Assembly (NCBI GenBank): GCA_004802725.1
Contig: SGPM01000237.1
Coordinates: forward strand, 1-43,708
Source of the DNA: Antrodiella citrinella
Lineage: Eukaryota; Basidiomycota; Agaricomycetes; Polyporales; Steccherinaceae
Direction: 5' to 3'
DNA: 43,708 nt
Positions 1 to 15,029 of this stretch are shown here, in pieces (the stretch's first letter is position 1; each line of letters opens with the position of its first letter). The notes under the pieces are model-generated. The model was not told the DNA's origin, ran no database searches, and worked only from the letters and a program-made list of their open reading frames with translations. The position numbers were made by a program, and so were the translations under genes.

Positions 1-651
1 CTGATGATCATTGTAATGAGACTACAAAACAAATGGATTCCCACGGTTTGGGGAGAAAAGATTTCCGCTCACGCGCTCTGCGCCAAATTCTCAGTAAGAA
101 CGATTTCCTTCATTCTTCAGGAATCGTAATTTCCTTCATTCTTCAGGAATCGTAATTTCCTTCATTCTTCAGGAATCGTAATTTGGTGAGGACGATGGAG
201 GAAGGGGCAATAAAGGAAAGAGGAGTCCAAGGGGTAAGACATACCAGATGAGGAGGAGCACGGAGGTCTCCGAAGTAGCTCCGGATGTCCGGTAAGATAA
301 TGTGAGCTCAACGGGAAAGCTCAGTAGATCATCACGGCATAAAACCCGTGAGCTCAATGTTCCTAAGTCAGAACGGACGCTAACGCGGAGATGTCCTGGT
401 GAACCTCGGAGGCTGGGCTCGGTGGGGTCCGGGCAGTAAGTCTGCACAAATATAACAGTTGGTCGAGTGACAAGTCTAATGAGACAATGGATGTTGCCGC
501 TTGCCGACCCTACTCACTTACTTATATATTATGACCACACACAAAGTGAAGAAGACAAACACAAAGAATTGAGATAACAACGCAGAAACTGAAAGTCCTT
601 GCACACTGCTTATAGTTAACTATTTGAAAAATATGCAACTTATAATCTTAT
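1..651. other. AT-rich left flank with no supported gene
   Basis: No recognisable protein-coding gene was found. A 92-codon open frame lies on the minus strand near 169-447, but it starts at GTG and resembles no family I know. The stretch holds a three-copy 26-bp tandem repeat (listed separately) and AT-rich sequence next to the DHX35 stop codon. It could be retroelement or other intergenic DNA; I see no terminal repeats or target-site duplication that would prove this. Confidence 0.4.
104..181. repeat. 26-bp tandem repeat, three copies
   Basis: Three consecutive, apparently identical 26-bp units occupy 104-129, 130-155 and 156-181. Each begins TTTCCTTCATTC and ends GGAATCGTAA. A fourth partial copy may start with TTTGG. 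The perfect identity suggests recent expansion. No function can be assigned. Confidence 0.9.
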
Positions 652-3520
652 TTAGCATGATACTTATATCCGTACAGCAAAAACCTACAGCATACTACAA
701 TAAGTCATTGATATCAACAATTATTGTTGTACTCACCAATCAGCTTCAACCTCAGTAACTAGTCGTATCCTAATGAATTAATAAGAAAAAGTAAATATGA
801 TATGTTCCTCCCTACAACTAATGACATACTGAGTTTTCTTTGTTTCCTCAACTTCATGAAAGATGACCCATCCTGAGTTCGGTTTCCTTGTGAACAGAAC
901 AGATGTGGGATGAACATGCAACACCTGTCTCAACTTGTGTCATAAGTAGTAATCACTATAATGTCAACAAATACTTGCTGTGTTTTCCCGTACAGAGCGG
1001 TATGTACCATCCGCAACCCATCGCGCTCCATGCCTCCAGTAGCCACTCACAAGACATTGTCGAAGCCGTCGACCATCACCTTGACAGCTCTCCAGTGGCA
1101 ACCCAAAACGCTGCATGTACTTCAAAAGCTGTGATCGGATCGAGACGGCCCGGGACAGTGCACGGAAGGAGAGTGAGTGGGATCTACACCATGAAGAGGA
1201 CCGTCCATAACGAATGAAAGCGTTATACACTGTATGTACACCACATTTGTGAGCGACGAGAAGTAAAATGCTACAAATGTTGACATACCGTTCAGCAGGG
1301 TGAGATGATCCTAGAAACTACGTCAAGATATCAGGGCAACCTGAAGAGTCGTTGTAAACGCACCCCTTCTTCTGCGGTGAATTTTCGACGTTCCAATTCG
1401 GCCATTGCTCCTGCGGCTCCATCAGGAATAATGAAAATGTCCTACAAATGATAGAAGAAACCATCGCAGGCTGTATGGTAAACCACTGACCTGCACCGTT
1501 GTCATACACACTATAGTGAGAATCTCCTCGCCACACTGATAGTCCTTGGACGAGAACAGCTGAAAAATGTCAGAGTTGTAAAAAATGCGTAGGACAACTG
1601 AATCTACCATGCGTGCCAAATTCACATCAACGGGACATTCGGCTACCTTCTCACCACTGACAGTCAACTTTCCATCCTCGCCCACCATGCCAGCAGCCAC
1701 AAGGCCTTCCAAAGCACGCAGAATGCTTTGAGCAGGTGGTGCTGTAACCCATTCAAACTTCATGACGTCGTCGATGCCTAGCGATTTCAGCTGAAGGATG
1801 GGTGTAGTCAAGTCGGTCCGAGTGATCTCGGGTTGTGCAGACAGCTGAAGTGTGGGCAAAACGGTGGATGGATATAGGCGGTAACAAGTTCCGGAGGAGG
1901 TCCGGCCTGCTCTTCCTGCACGTTGTGTCGCTGATGCTTGCGAGACTGGAACGGTGGCGAGCGAAGACAGTCCCGAAGTCGGGTTATAGGTCCGAATCTA
2001 GATGGATGTTTGTGCTCGACTTAGCGAACATGGATGATTCGGGCTTACCTTAACGAACCCAGAATCGACTACATACTTAATACCCTCGATAGTAACGCTA
2101 GCCTGGTGCATGCATGAGTTTATGGAAAGAGGTCATAGGAAATAGTCAACTGACCTCGGCAATATTGGTAGAAACGATCACCTTGCGTGTCCCGCGCTCT
2201 GCCGGTTCAAAAGCAGCAAGTTGCTCTTCAATAGACAAGCCTGCGTGCAGAGCCAAAACTTTCAGACGAGGGGAAGACGGAGGCAGACTAGGATAATGAG
2301 CTCGAATAGCTCGACCGATGTGCACCAAACGCAACTCACGTTGGAAGGAGTTCAGCCAAATCTTCTAAGCATCGTTCGATTTCCTCTCGGCCGGTCAGAA
2401 AGATGAGTACGTCGCCTGGTCCTTGCTAAAGCGATGGTCAGTCGGGGAAATGAGCGATAGGAAATCAAAAAGGACTTGCGCGAAGATGTATGTTCCATGC
2501 AGTTTCCGCGGCTTTGCGCACGTAGTCGGAAACGGGTTCTTCCAGATACGCGACATCAACAGGGTACATACGACCTTCCAGACTGACGATTGTTGCATCA
2601 TCCGCCGAGTCGTCTTGCGTGAAGTAATTCAGAAAGGCAGCGGCGTCAAGGGTTGCAGACGAGACTATAAGTCGCAGAGAGGGTCGCTTTCGACGAATCC
2701 TACCAAAGCGACGTCAGCAATGTGGAGACCGTAAATAGATGAGACTCGCTTCTTCAAGATCCCAAGTAGAAGGTCTGTGTAAATTGTTCGTTCATGTGCT
2801 TCGTCAATCTATGAAGTTACAGTGCAGTAAGATAACAAGTCGTGATAATTGAATGGCGTACCATAATGACACTATACCGGCTCAATAAAGGGTCTCGCAA
2901 CGTTTCTCGAAACAGGATACCGTCTGTTAGATACAGAATGCGTGTCCGTTCTTTGTCGCTAACATCTTCAAATCGAATAGTGTACCCAACCTGCACAACA
3001 ATAGAGGGATCAGATGCGGAGACAGTGGTGAAATAGGTCTATTATGAAAATCACCTCGTCACCGAGGATCGAGCCCACCTCCGTGGCTACTCGACCAGCG
3101 ACAGAAGTAGCAGCAACTCGGCGAGGTTGTGTGCATGCGATGACATTTCCGTCCGCAGCCCACCCTGCTTCATGTAAATACTGGGGGAGTTCTACAGCAT
3201 ATCAGCACTACACAGATCGCTGATTGACTGTATACTCACGAGTTGTTTTACCACAACCAGTCTGCCCGACAACGATAACCACGCCGTACTTCTCGACGCA
3301 GTACAGAAGCTTTTCCCCTGTCATGGCAAAGGTCATATTCTTGGAGATAACAGCCAAACGATGAGTACTTACTATGTCTGTATATTGGCAATCTCTCGCG
3401 CGCACTCTGTACAGAGACGAGGGATGACAGTGGCGCGGAGGAAACAACACTTCCGTCTGTTTCGTTCACTCGATCCAAAGAGCTCCCTGGAGCGACGGTA
3501 CCAGGTTTCCAGAACTGCAT
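652..3520 (-). CDS. DHX35: DEAH-box RNA helicase, DHX35 type
   Basis: ATP-dependent RNA helicase of the DEAH/Prp family, most like animal DHX35, which is found in late spliceosomes. The start at 3520 gives MQFWKPGT, close to the DHX35 N-terminus. Exons then give Walker [10 protein letters not shown] (about 3250), motif [13 protein letters not shown] (about 2800), motif [12 protein letters not shown] (about 2655), motif [10 protein letters not shown] (about 1910), the winged-helix/ratchet stretch [15 protein letters not shown], and the OB-fold region ending with [11 protein letters not shown] and [10 protein letters not shown] (about 800-905). About ten or more short introns interrupt it. The last exons (LVTEVEADW, then a short tail to TAA at 652-654) depend on two weakly supported splice junctions, and the tail lacks the usual APHYY-like ending. 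It is divergent from MIC19. The family assignment is firm; the last 15 residues are not. Confidence 0.88.
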
Positions 3521-3811
3521 GGCTTGCGATCCACTGCGTGTAACAGAGCGCGAAGTGGTGGCGAAGTGGTGGTAAGTCGCGGTATACGACTCGGAATGTT
3601 CAACGAACTTCAAGTTCGCGAGTTTACGCGGCACGTGCCAAGTCCGATCACCTTACGCTGACTGTACTGAAGGCGCACGACTCTTGACCGTCTTTACCCT
3701 TTCCTTTCCTCCTCCCCGCCGTTTCTAGACTTTTCCTCGAGGACAACAGTTGGGTGCGCAATCCTGGCTCTTTCTTCGCGTTTGAAGCTGATTCACATCT
3801 AAAATTTCAGC
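3521..3811. promoter_or_regulatory. Shared upstream region of DHX35 and MIC19
   Basis: A 291-bp gap lies between two divergent start codons, so it should carry both promoters. It includes a perfect 11-bp direct repeat (GCGAAGTGGTG at 3550-3560 and 3561-3571) and a pyrimidine-rich block (about 3690-3730) upstream of MIC19. No TATA box is evident. The promoter role is inferred from layout only. Confidence 0.45.
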
Positions 3812-4526
3812 ATGGGAGCGTCACAGTCCAAGTCAGAACCGGAGGAGCAGGTCTTCTACTCCGAGACACCTATACAGGTACGCGCAAACAGTAGACTCAG
3901 GTAATACGCAGCTCAGACCTCTATTAGTTCTCAGATGACGTTGTGAACCAACTTGCCGACAACTCTGCTTCGTCGACACCATCACCCGCCCGTCAATCCA
4001 CGCTAGACTCGCACATACGTTCTCGGATACAAGACGAACTTACTCGACTGCGTCAGGAGGAGGAATCCATCAAGCAAGAGATTGAGCATGCGTTAGAGAA
4101 AGAGAACTTGGATAGGGAGCGGGAATTGGCAGGAGAAGAGAGTGCTACTGAAGACGATGCACAGGCCGCTGGAGGTGTCAAGAGCAGTGCAGCCATGATT
4201 GGTGACCTTGAAGATCTCAAGCACAAGGTAGACCGCTACCAAAAACGACGGGACGACAGTAGTGTCTCAGACCTGCAAGCCAAGTCTTTGGCAGTTGTAA
4301 ATTGCTACCGGTGCGTCATATCTCATACTGTGACTGTACTCTGTACTAACATTTGCGTCCCAGTTCCAACACAACAACATCGTTAGACTGTTGGAAAGAG
4401 GTGAATAACTTCAAACTATCTGTTGTTGAGGTTGAACAAGTAAGCAAGTTTCCATATATGCTTTACTCACCACATACTGACTTCCGCTACGTCATTCAGC
4501 ACTATGTAGATTCTCTGCGGTCATAG
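3812..4526 (+). CDS. MIC19: MICOS complex subunit Mic19 (DUF1690/CHCH family)
   Basis: Predicted subunit of the MICOS complex at mitochondrial crista junctions. Four exons (3812-3877, 3928-4310, 4364-4439, 4500-4526) join in frame to 183 residues. The N-terminus MGASQSKSEPEEQ has a Gly2 and Ser context suited to N-myristoylation, as in the Mic19/CHCHD3 family. The middle is a charged coiled coil (RIQDELTRLRQEEESIKQEI). The C-terminus has a CHCH-like half, CYRSNTTTSLDCWKEV, with two cysteines in CX10C spacing. Animal CHCHD3 has twin CX9C pairs; fungal Mic19 usually has a single pair, as seen here. The start is the first ATG and follows a pyrimidine-rich leader. It is divergent from DHX35 and convergent with the next gene. 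Confidence 0.9.
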
Positions 4527-4694
4527 AAATGTCATCCTATTCCAACTCGGACACTGGATAGACAATACGCTTTTCGTGCGTGCTATTATACAAGGCATAA
4601 TCCCATAGTCCGATATTGTCCATTGCAAAACCCAACATAAACAATCACTCCGCTAATCCAACGTCCACACCACAAGTCCCACTTTCTCCCTTCA

Positions 4695-5684
4695 TCATTG
4701 AGCATACCCAACGGGAAGTTCAGGATGATCATCTGGCTGCACCTCTGCTGACCCAGAACTGACCTGCGACAGCCGACTCGGTCCATCACTGACGCTAAGT
4801 GTCATTGCAGGAGAGATGGCGGACAGTGACTTGTGCGGATCGGTAGACTCTAAGGCCGCTACTAACAACGAGGAGGGGACTTGAGTCTGCCGCTCTTCTC
4901 CGTTTTGCGCTGAATAATTGGAGGGCGTGCTCACTATGGACGCTCTCGGAGGCGGGTGAGGACCCCGAGGACTCCGATGGCTCACAGCTGGTGTTGGTAG
5001 TGTTGGTGGTTCTGAGGGTTTCGCAAGATGGACTGTACTGCTGAGGGGACTGGGTCTGTATGGCGGATGTTGTGTGATTGGTGTCGGAGGGGGTCTCACG
5101 GGGGTTGTATCTACACAACTATAAGTATTGAAAGCGTGGCAGGAGGACGGGTAATGACATACCTGAAGTCGTAGCTTTCGTTTCATCCAGCGCCTGCGCC
5201 AACTGTGCTGTTGATGCTGTCGACGCTATCGAGGACCCCGATGCGAACTTGATGCTGCGCTGAGGTAACGGCGACGGCGCAGCGGGAGCAAAGTAGGAAG
5301 CATCGCGGACAACAGCGGACGATGCATTCTTGCGAGTGTTTTCTCTAACTTCGAGCACCGCAAGCTATCGCACATGTTCAACACACGGAAGGCTGGTCAC
5401 CACAATGAGATACGCACTATCTTGGATTTCTCCTTTCTCTTGCCGCGTTCGATATTCCGACCCCACCATATCCAACCGAAAACTAAAACGAATGCAAGCA
5501 CGATACCGCCGATCGTGCCACCGACGATGGATCCAATAGGTATAGGGGAATGTTGACTGGGAGCAACGGGGAGCGCAGTGCCATTTGGGAAGAAAGTAGT
5601 TGTGCTCAATTGTATGGCTAAGATGTCGCCTACGATAGTCGCAGGGTGTGAAATGCTCGTCGTAGCGGGAGAAGGTGTCGTCAT
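4695..5684 (-). CDS. Single-pass membrane protein with Pro/Ser-rich cytosolic tail
   Basis: Family not recognised. Exons 5418-5684, 5163-5364 and 4695-5110 join to 294 residues. The start is the ATG at 5684 (MTTPSPATTSISHPA); the open frame extends further, but only with a TTG. The first about 55 residues are Ser/Thr-rich with possible N-glycosylation at NGT. One hydrophobic span follows (GSIVGGTIGGIVLAFVLVFG) and is then stopped by a basic cluster (ERGKRKEKSK). The rest is low-complexity and rich in Pro and Ser. Glycine-rich spans of this sort occur in fungal SKG6/MID2-like surface proteins, but no signal peptide is visible, so a sensor role is only a guess. Confidence 0.75.
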
Positions 5685-6116
5685 GTTCGTGAAATGAGCG
5701 CAGGCAGGATGCAATTAGGCGGACGCTGACAGCAGGGGGGCAGGCATAAAAAGCCCAGCTGGTAGACCACGATGCAGGAATCCTCTGGTCAAGATTGTAG
5801 CTCGGAGGTTGTTCCGAACTTGGACCCTCCTAGCCTCGTGTTTGGTGTGCCTGGTATGCCGCAGTCTAAGTTCATCACGATTTTGTTCGGAGCAGATTCA
5901 CCAAAGGTTCGCAAGAACAAACTGGTCATGAGGAAATGAGCTTTTGAAAGACAAGAGCTGGTTCAAATTCTGAATCACTCGATCACGGTCACTGTCAAGA
6001 CGATCGATTGGTGCCTTCCTCAGTTTAGGAAATCCGCGCACAAGAAGACACGTCGTCTCCTATAAAACAGGTATCGTAGCATCCGACGTACAAAATACTC
6101 TACCCAATACAGATCA
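5685..6116. other. Intergenic stretch between CEF1 and the membrane protein gene
   Basis: Both flanking genes are on the minus strand, so this should hold the CEF1 3' end and the promoter of the membrane protein gene. I see no conserved protein, RNA gene or clear repeat in it. Confidence 0.4.
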
Positions 6117-9089
<2,973 letters not shown>

Positions 9090-9370
9090 ACTCTATAGTG
9101 CAGTGTGAAGTGAAATGGGAATGTCACCAAGCCAGGTGGTGGCAACTTTCAGAGTTTGGCGAGCGACTGAGCCGCAGCGAGCCTCAGCGAGGTTCAAACT
9201 CCGCCGCTCATTGTCCGAATCCGGAAGTTCACGTGACACTTATATCTTGGTTGTTTCTCTTCATGGTACACTCGGGCTCTGAACCAGATTTGTAACGACG
9301 ATCCTATCATTTTTTTCGTTTGAAGTATACATTGTTGTGCTAGTGGCTTGATTTCTCCGTTCACCTGAAA

Positions 9371-10275
9371 TTACCCTACCCAGGCATTTGCGCGTTCTTT
9401 GATGGCAGCATCCAAGCTCTCCTTCAATGGTGTGGTCCCTCCGATGATGTTCAGAGCCAAACCGGCAGCACCTGGTCGATCTAACAACAATGCTAATGTA
9501 GCCGCCACATCGTCTCTCTGATAACGGACCTGTGAGCGCAATCGGCTTAGTATAAAGTTGCGTACACGTACGGTGACGGTGTGGTGAGTCAAACCCGTCC
9601 TCCCGATGTTGGCGGTACCCTTGCCCGCGTCATCGAGCAACCCACCAGGCATGAGTATCGTCCAGGGGAAAGCGGTACGTTTGACCAAGTCTTTGTCCGC
9701 CTGGTACTTCCAGTGATAATAATTTTTCAAGGCTCCCTCGTGAGCTTTCTTCGCGGCCTCGATATCCTCCGGAGTCTATGATCCCCACTTGAGAGGTGAA
9801 TACAAGACATTGTACACCAAAATGCACTGACATAATGCTCCGGGACGATGTTTACATCCCTCGAATCGATTGCCGACACCAAGATCAGCCTCGGCTTGGC
9901 GTCCTTTACGCCTTCAATGGCATCGAAAATCTTGACCGCTCCTTCAAAATCGACCTTCTTTGTGCGGTCCGGGCCCCCTTTTCCTCCGGCTCCAGCGGAG
10001 AAGACGACGACGTCCGTCTTTGTCGCCTCAAAGAACTCGGTGAATTTGGACGCTGAATGGTCTTCGAGAGACATGATGACCGGGGTGGCGTTGGCGGCAG
10101 TGATGTCCGCTTTATGGTCTGCGGTACGTATGATGGAGAATACTTTGTGAGTGGGATGAAGGAGCGCAGCGAGACGCAAGGCGATCTGTACACGGACTAA
10201 AATCAGCAACAACGAGCACCGCGAGCGAGGTCATACTTTGCCGTGACCTCCGACGATTGAGACAATGGATGCCAT
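9371..10275 (-). CDS. Atypical short-chain dehydrogenase / NAD(P)-binding Rossmann protein
   Basis: Probable NAD(P)-dependent oxidoreductase of the NAD(P)H-binding/NmrA-like group. The start at 10275 gives MASIVSIVGGHGK, a Rossmann nucleotide-binding loop (GGHGKIALRLAALL after splicing). Further markers are a beta strand and turn DVVVFSAGAGGKGG, the Ser-containing strand RLILVSAID, an active-site-like YQADK (YxxxK spacing) in HWKYQADKDLVKRT, and WTILMPGGLLDD. The C-terminus RDDVAATLALLLDRPG is also typical. The substrate is unknown. It resembles the fungal YMR090W-like group in outline, but I do not assign orthology. It lies in tandem downstream of a long divergent region shared with the transcription factor gene. 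Confidence 0.8.
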
Positions 10276-11578
10276 GACTACGTTACGCGTGTCTGTCAAA
10301 CCTGACTGGTGTTGATGGGTAGAAAGCGAGAGCGACGATGTCTCCTGAGCTGAGCGATCACGAAGTTTGACGTCATTACAAAGCTGGGGCCGGTTTGTAA
10401 TGCTGCCGCCAACGCGTACTGGGATGCAGATATCATGGTGGAGTCTGTGAAGGAGGGTCAGGTGTGATCAAAGAATCAAAGATGGCAGGAGGGTTTCCCA
10501 AGTGTGTATGAGAACCATGTACGTCTCCGGCCGTGCAAGTCGGAGAGGCGGTGTCGAGTCGAGTTTCCCTGAGACACCAGGGGCAGCTACAAACATGGAG
10601 GGGCAATCTAGCATGAGCGACGTTCGATTCGAGGATACTGGATTTATTAGGTCGCGATGAGTAAATGGGCGGTGACCAAGGTGAAGCCCGATGCTGGAGG
10701 GCGCGGGCACATTATCAATACACCGGAATGACCGCATGTCTGCTGGACACGCAGCTTACAAGGAGTGGGCACTACCGGTGTGGCGACGCTGGACCGTTTC
10801 TAGGATCTGTGGGAGTTACCGGTGAATTGCCCGAATGGGGAACGGGACCGACGAACCGGCAACCAAGGTTTAATGTTTCTCGAATTCATTCAAGCATTCC
10901 TCGTCTTTGCCTAACTTTGACGGACACACAGTCATCGCTACACACAACATGCAGTTCTCCGACGGAAGACAAGACAAGGGAACGACGAGGAGAAGGCGAG
11001 AGACATGGGGGACAGTGGTAGACGCGAGGTAGACGCTGCAGTGATGATGGTCGTGTCAGGGTCCGTTTGCACTTGGTTTGCACCCTTCCTCCTTCCCACC
11101 ACCTCCTCGTCCCCTCGTCCCGACCTCTGAACATCCCATTCTGCCTGTGTGTATCCAGGTCAGCACACAGCATCCCGCTGCTTGCTTTGCGTCGCGATCT
11201 CTGCGTCCAAACCTACTCGCGAGAAGGCGGTAAGGTCTCTTCTACCAGTCGAGTTCTATCTCCGGCCACTTTCCGCTTTCCCATCCCCAACTCTTCTCTT
11301 TACTTCTTCTTTGCATCCCTGAGCCCGGCCGCGGCGCATATAACTCAATACATCTCCCACTCACGCACTCGCTCTGTTCCTCCATCTTCTCCCGCGTCCA
11401 CTTCGTATATACACCTGCCTGTCTCTGTACTTGCAAGTCCGTCGCTGCAAACATCGGACCGTCTTGTCCCTTCTCGGTGTGTCTTCCTCTGAATGTCTCT
11501 CGTATATCTCATCGTCTCATCAATTATAATGTTTCCGAATTATACAGTCGCCCATAGACAACCGTCGCTACTCATAGC
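10276..11578. promoter_or_regulatory. Long divergent upstream region of the SDR and Zn2Cys6 factor genes
   Basis: About 1.3 kb without a recognisable protein. The right half (about 11060-11490) is strongly pyrimidine-rich on the plus strand, as in fungal core promoters and leaders. Several ATG triplets precede the factor's start codon; the ATG at 11493 opens a frame that runs past that start to 11681 in another frame. Long leaders with upstream ORFs are common for fungal regulators. Transcription start sites cannot be placed from sequence alone. Confidence 0.5.
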
Positions 11579-14500
11579 ATGGATCACTCGAAACTGTCGC
11601 AAGTCCCTCATCTGTGTGACCGAAATCAACAGTCTAGTTTTAATCCGTAAATTATTTTATTTAGCAAAGCCCCCGTCGTAAGAGGTGCCAGGGCATGCAC
11701 AGTATGTCGAGCGGCCAAAGTACGCGTCCGGAACTCTTTTACACGGTCGTATCAAATACTCAACATTTTTCCAGATGAAATGTGTCGGCGCGGAAGACGG
11801 CGACCCGTGTCAGCGATGCAGACGTTCCGGCGCAGAGTATGCATTCTGGTTGTCTCGTATGTTGCTCGAGCTCTAATTGAGATATTTAGGTGTATATTTG
11901 AAAAGCATCGACGCGGCCGCAAGCCCGGCTCGAAGTGCGTTCATCCACTGCCCATGTTATCTACCCTTTCATATTGACCGGTCTGGTACATCAGGCTCTC
12001 TGAAGCCTCCAAGATGCTCCGGCGTCTGGAGAAGGGTCTAAACAACGCCAAACTTAAATCACATTCTTACGAGACCACTTTGTCTCAACTCGCTCATGAT
12101 TCCCGTTTGTTTCCTGACGCTGATCTTCCACCTCTCAACCTGGTCCCTCGACTGGAGAGCGGATCGCATCCTCGTCCTCTTGCCGACGGAAGTGACCATG
12201 AAGACGACGACGACGATTCCGACAAGAATGCGGAAGGCATGTTCCCTGCCCAGTTAATAAAGAAGGAAAACCAGTTGCAGCGGAAACCTTTCTTCAAGAC
12301 AATTCTCAATCCCGTGAACACCGAGCCGCATTCGAACCAAGGCGCCCAAAACGGCAGTACTTCCAGTGGCAGTCCCCCTTTCGCTTCGCGCACGCCTACT
12401 AGATCTCCGTCGGCCTCTCCTGCTCATCACACTTCCAACGGCTCCCCCAGCGAATATAACGGTTCAGGCAGCCAGAACGGTGGCCTGAAGGATCCGATCG
12501 ATGCTGGACTGATCACCGAAGACGAGGCACAGGTCTTCTTCGACATGTTCTTTCTCCGCCTCAATCCTTTCATCAATCTGTTCGATCCCGCTCTCCACAC
12601 CGTCACTTACGTGCGCTCACGCTGTCCATTCCTTTTTACGACCCTTATGATGGCCTGTTGCAAGTTCTTCAAGCCCAATCTCTACCAAGCCGTCAACAAA
12701 CTCGCCCACGAATTCTCTGTACGCGCATTCGCAGAGAGCTGGAAACGAGTCGAGGTTGTGCAGGCTTTCGCATGCCTCACTTATTGGAAGGAGGCCGACG
12801 ACACTCGAACGTGGACATTCATCGGCTACGCATGCCGCATGGCCATTGAGCTCTCCCTCAATCGGTTCGTGAGCGAGTCCCGCCTCCCTCATGAGACTGA
12901 CCTGCAATGGCTGGAACGTCGGAACCGCGAGCGGACTTATCTGGTCCTCTTCGTCCACGACCGAAGTCTCAGTACTATGACCGGCCGACCGTGGATGCTT
13001 CACGAAGACGAGATTGTGCGGCATTCAGCACGCTGGCACGAGCAGGGCGGTGGTGTTTCGCCTGGGGAACGCAGACCCGAGGACGTGATTCTGGCGTCCT
13101 TCGTGCAGTTAAGGCTCATAGCAAGTGAAACAGCGTCTGAGATCTACGCCAGGAACTCTGGCGAGAAAAAGGACCTCAAAGAAGATGTCAACCACAGCGA
13201 GCTACTTCGGCAGTGCAACTTCAAACTCAATCAATGGATGGAACATTGGGAGGATGAAATGAACAAGGGTGAGTTGCAGATCCGACCCTCGGCATGTCAT
13301 ATCTATTGACCTCAACGTGATCTCAGCTGGCGGCGAAAATTTCCACATTGCATTCATTCGATTGTTCTGGCTATACCTGAGGCTCTTCTTGAACTCTTTT
13401 GGGGTGCAGCGCGCGATGGCCTCGGTACGTACCACCCTGCCCGTGCAATCCCTCCGCTAACGTTTCCATCTTGTAGCCTCCATCAAGTCAGCCTCCTGTC
13501 AACATAGATGCCCTGCAAATGTGTTTCCGCAGTGCAGTCGAGCATCTGCAGAGCGTAGTTGACGATTTTGCGGCTATGTCGACCCTGGTGAGTACAATGA
13601 GCCTGTCGATGGTACCGTCTTCACGTCTGACGGACACCCTGATAGCGCTACGGCCAGGAAACCATCACTGTCATGACTGCCTACTGTTCCGTATTTCTAT
13701 TGAAGGTCAGTCCGCGACCCTTGTTGGTCCATCAGTGACTTACCCTTGCCCTCAGCTCCTTCGTAACCCGAACACGTCTCCTCATCTCCCTCCTAACGCT
13801 GTGGGCGACGTGCACAAGTATGTTCTGCGTACCGCCGAGGCACACGATAGCGGTTCCTCCGACACGTCGAGTGCTTCCAGCTCCGCCGAACATCACGCCC
13901 GCTTCTTGAGAGGTCTGATCATCATCGACATACACCACGAGAACAGGGAGAAAGAGCGTTTGACTGGAAAACGCGAGGCTTCTGCAGGTGCAGGGCCGTC
14001 ACAGACGCGTACCAACTCTCACACCTCCCCTTCAGACATGACATCCAGCGCGAACGTCGGTCCAGGCTCTTCCTCTTATCCTGGTCCTGATGAACGGGTA
14101 CCGATGGACCAATACCCAAGCTCGTATCCGCAGGTTCCCTCTCAGATATCTCACCCGGATGCGTACTATTCTTCCCCTCCCTCAGCGGCTACTGCGTCGC
14201 CTACGAACCCTCCGCATGCTGATATGCCACGGGTCCCTGCCTCTCATTACTCTGATTACGCAGTAGGTAACGGTGCCATCTACTACTCCGATCCTCCCGC
14301 GCCGTCGATGGCCCTCCCTCCGCATCCTCCTTCCCACCAGCTGAACACAAACGCGCTCGCCTCGGGGTACACGCAGTCTGATGTGGCTTACTCGCAAATG
14401 ATGTTCCGCAGCATTGGTATCGGGTACGATTTATATCACCCGACGAACCCTCAGCAGCAGTATGGGCAAGTGAGGCCCACGCAGGCACAACAAGGGTGGA

Positions 14501-14607
14501 CGATGGGAGACAATATGGCGTATGGCTCTGGGTCAGGTTATCCGAACGCAAACGGAGGCGATTATGTGTATCACAACCAGAGAGGGTACGACGGCTACCA
14601 ACGGTAG
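11579..14607 (+). CDS. Zn2Cys6 fungal transcription factor with middle homology domain
   Basis: DNA-binding regulator of the GAL4-type class. Nine exons (11579-11613, 11665-11719, 11775-11836, 11890-11934, 11995-13268, 13327-13424, 13477-13587, 13646-13705, 13756-14607) join without a stop to 863 residues. Residues about 20-50 carry the binuclear cluster: ACTVCRAAKMKC then PCQRCRRSGAEC, with spacing CX2CX6CX8CX2CX6C. The basic linker KHRRGRKPGSK follows, then a short coiled coil (MLRRLEKGLNNAKLK). The middle region (about residues 230-480; AGLITEDEAQVFFDMFF, RMAIELSLNRF, ERTYLVLFVHDRS) matches the fungal-specific factor domain. The C-terminus is disordered and rich in Ser, Pro, Tyr and Gln, a likely activation region. 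The target genes are unknown. The first intron donor (GTGTGA at 11614) was chosen because the alternative is an impossible 18-nt intron. Confidence 0.9.
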
Positions 14608-15029
14608 AAATTCCATACCATCGCTAGAGGCTCAACGCCCTTGATGTTGAACCGACTTTTTTTCTCGCTGGCTTTAGCTGCTTATGATTTGTGACTTGTT
14701 ACATCGTCTCATTATTGCGTTTTATGCTTTCGCTCCCGTGCTGTCTTTCAGTGTACGATTACTCTCGTTGGTCTCGAGCTCGATCGTCTGCTTGTTGCGC
14801 TGTCGCTGTCGCTCGTTGTTAAAGATTAATCTCCTCTCCTTCTGTGTTCGAGTCTTGGTAGAATACCTGTATAGTTAGTCGTCATGTTTAGTTTCCGATC
14901 CGAGTGTATGGATTTTAGTATGGTATCTTGTGGTGTAACCACAACCGTCGTAGAATATGCAATTGAGAGTGTTATTGAATCTACTGCCTCCGGTACATAG
15001 CAAACAGCGAGAAACAGATACAAAGCAGA
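14608..15029. other. Convergent 3' region between the Zn2Cys6 factor and NUP37
   Basis: About 420 bp between two stop codons that face each other. It is T-rich just after the factor gene, as expected for 3' untranslated and polyadenylation sequence. No other feature was seen. Confidence 0.45.

Noticed and set aside
169..447. 92-codon minus-strand ORF at the left edge
   Set aside because: It starts at GTG, has no recognisable domain and overlaps the tandem repeat.
9150..9220. tRNA-like stretch with GGTTCAAACTCC
   Set aside because: It looks like a T-loop, but the flanking five bases do not pair properly (GCGAG against CTCCG) and no acceptor or anticodon stem could be drawn.
11067..11492. 141-codon plus-strand ORF before the Zn2Cys6 factor
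   Set aside because: It is the pyrimidine-rich promoter or leader read as Ser/Pro/Leu; no domain and no splice link to the factor.
11647..11664. 18-nt intron at the factor's N-terminus
   Set aside because: Too short for any known spliceosomal intron in fungi. A 51-nt intron with donor at 11614 gives the same open frame and ends at the same acceptor.
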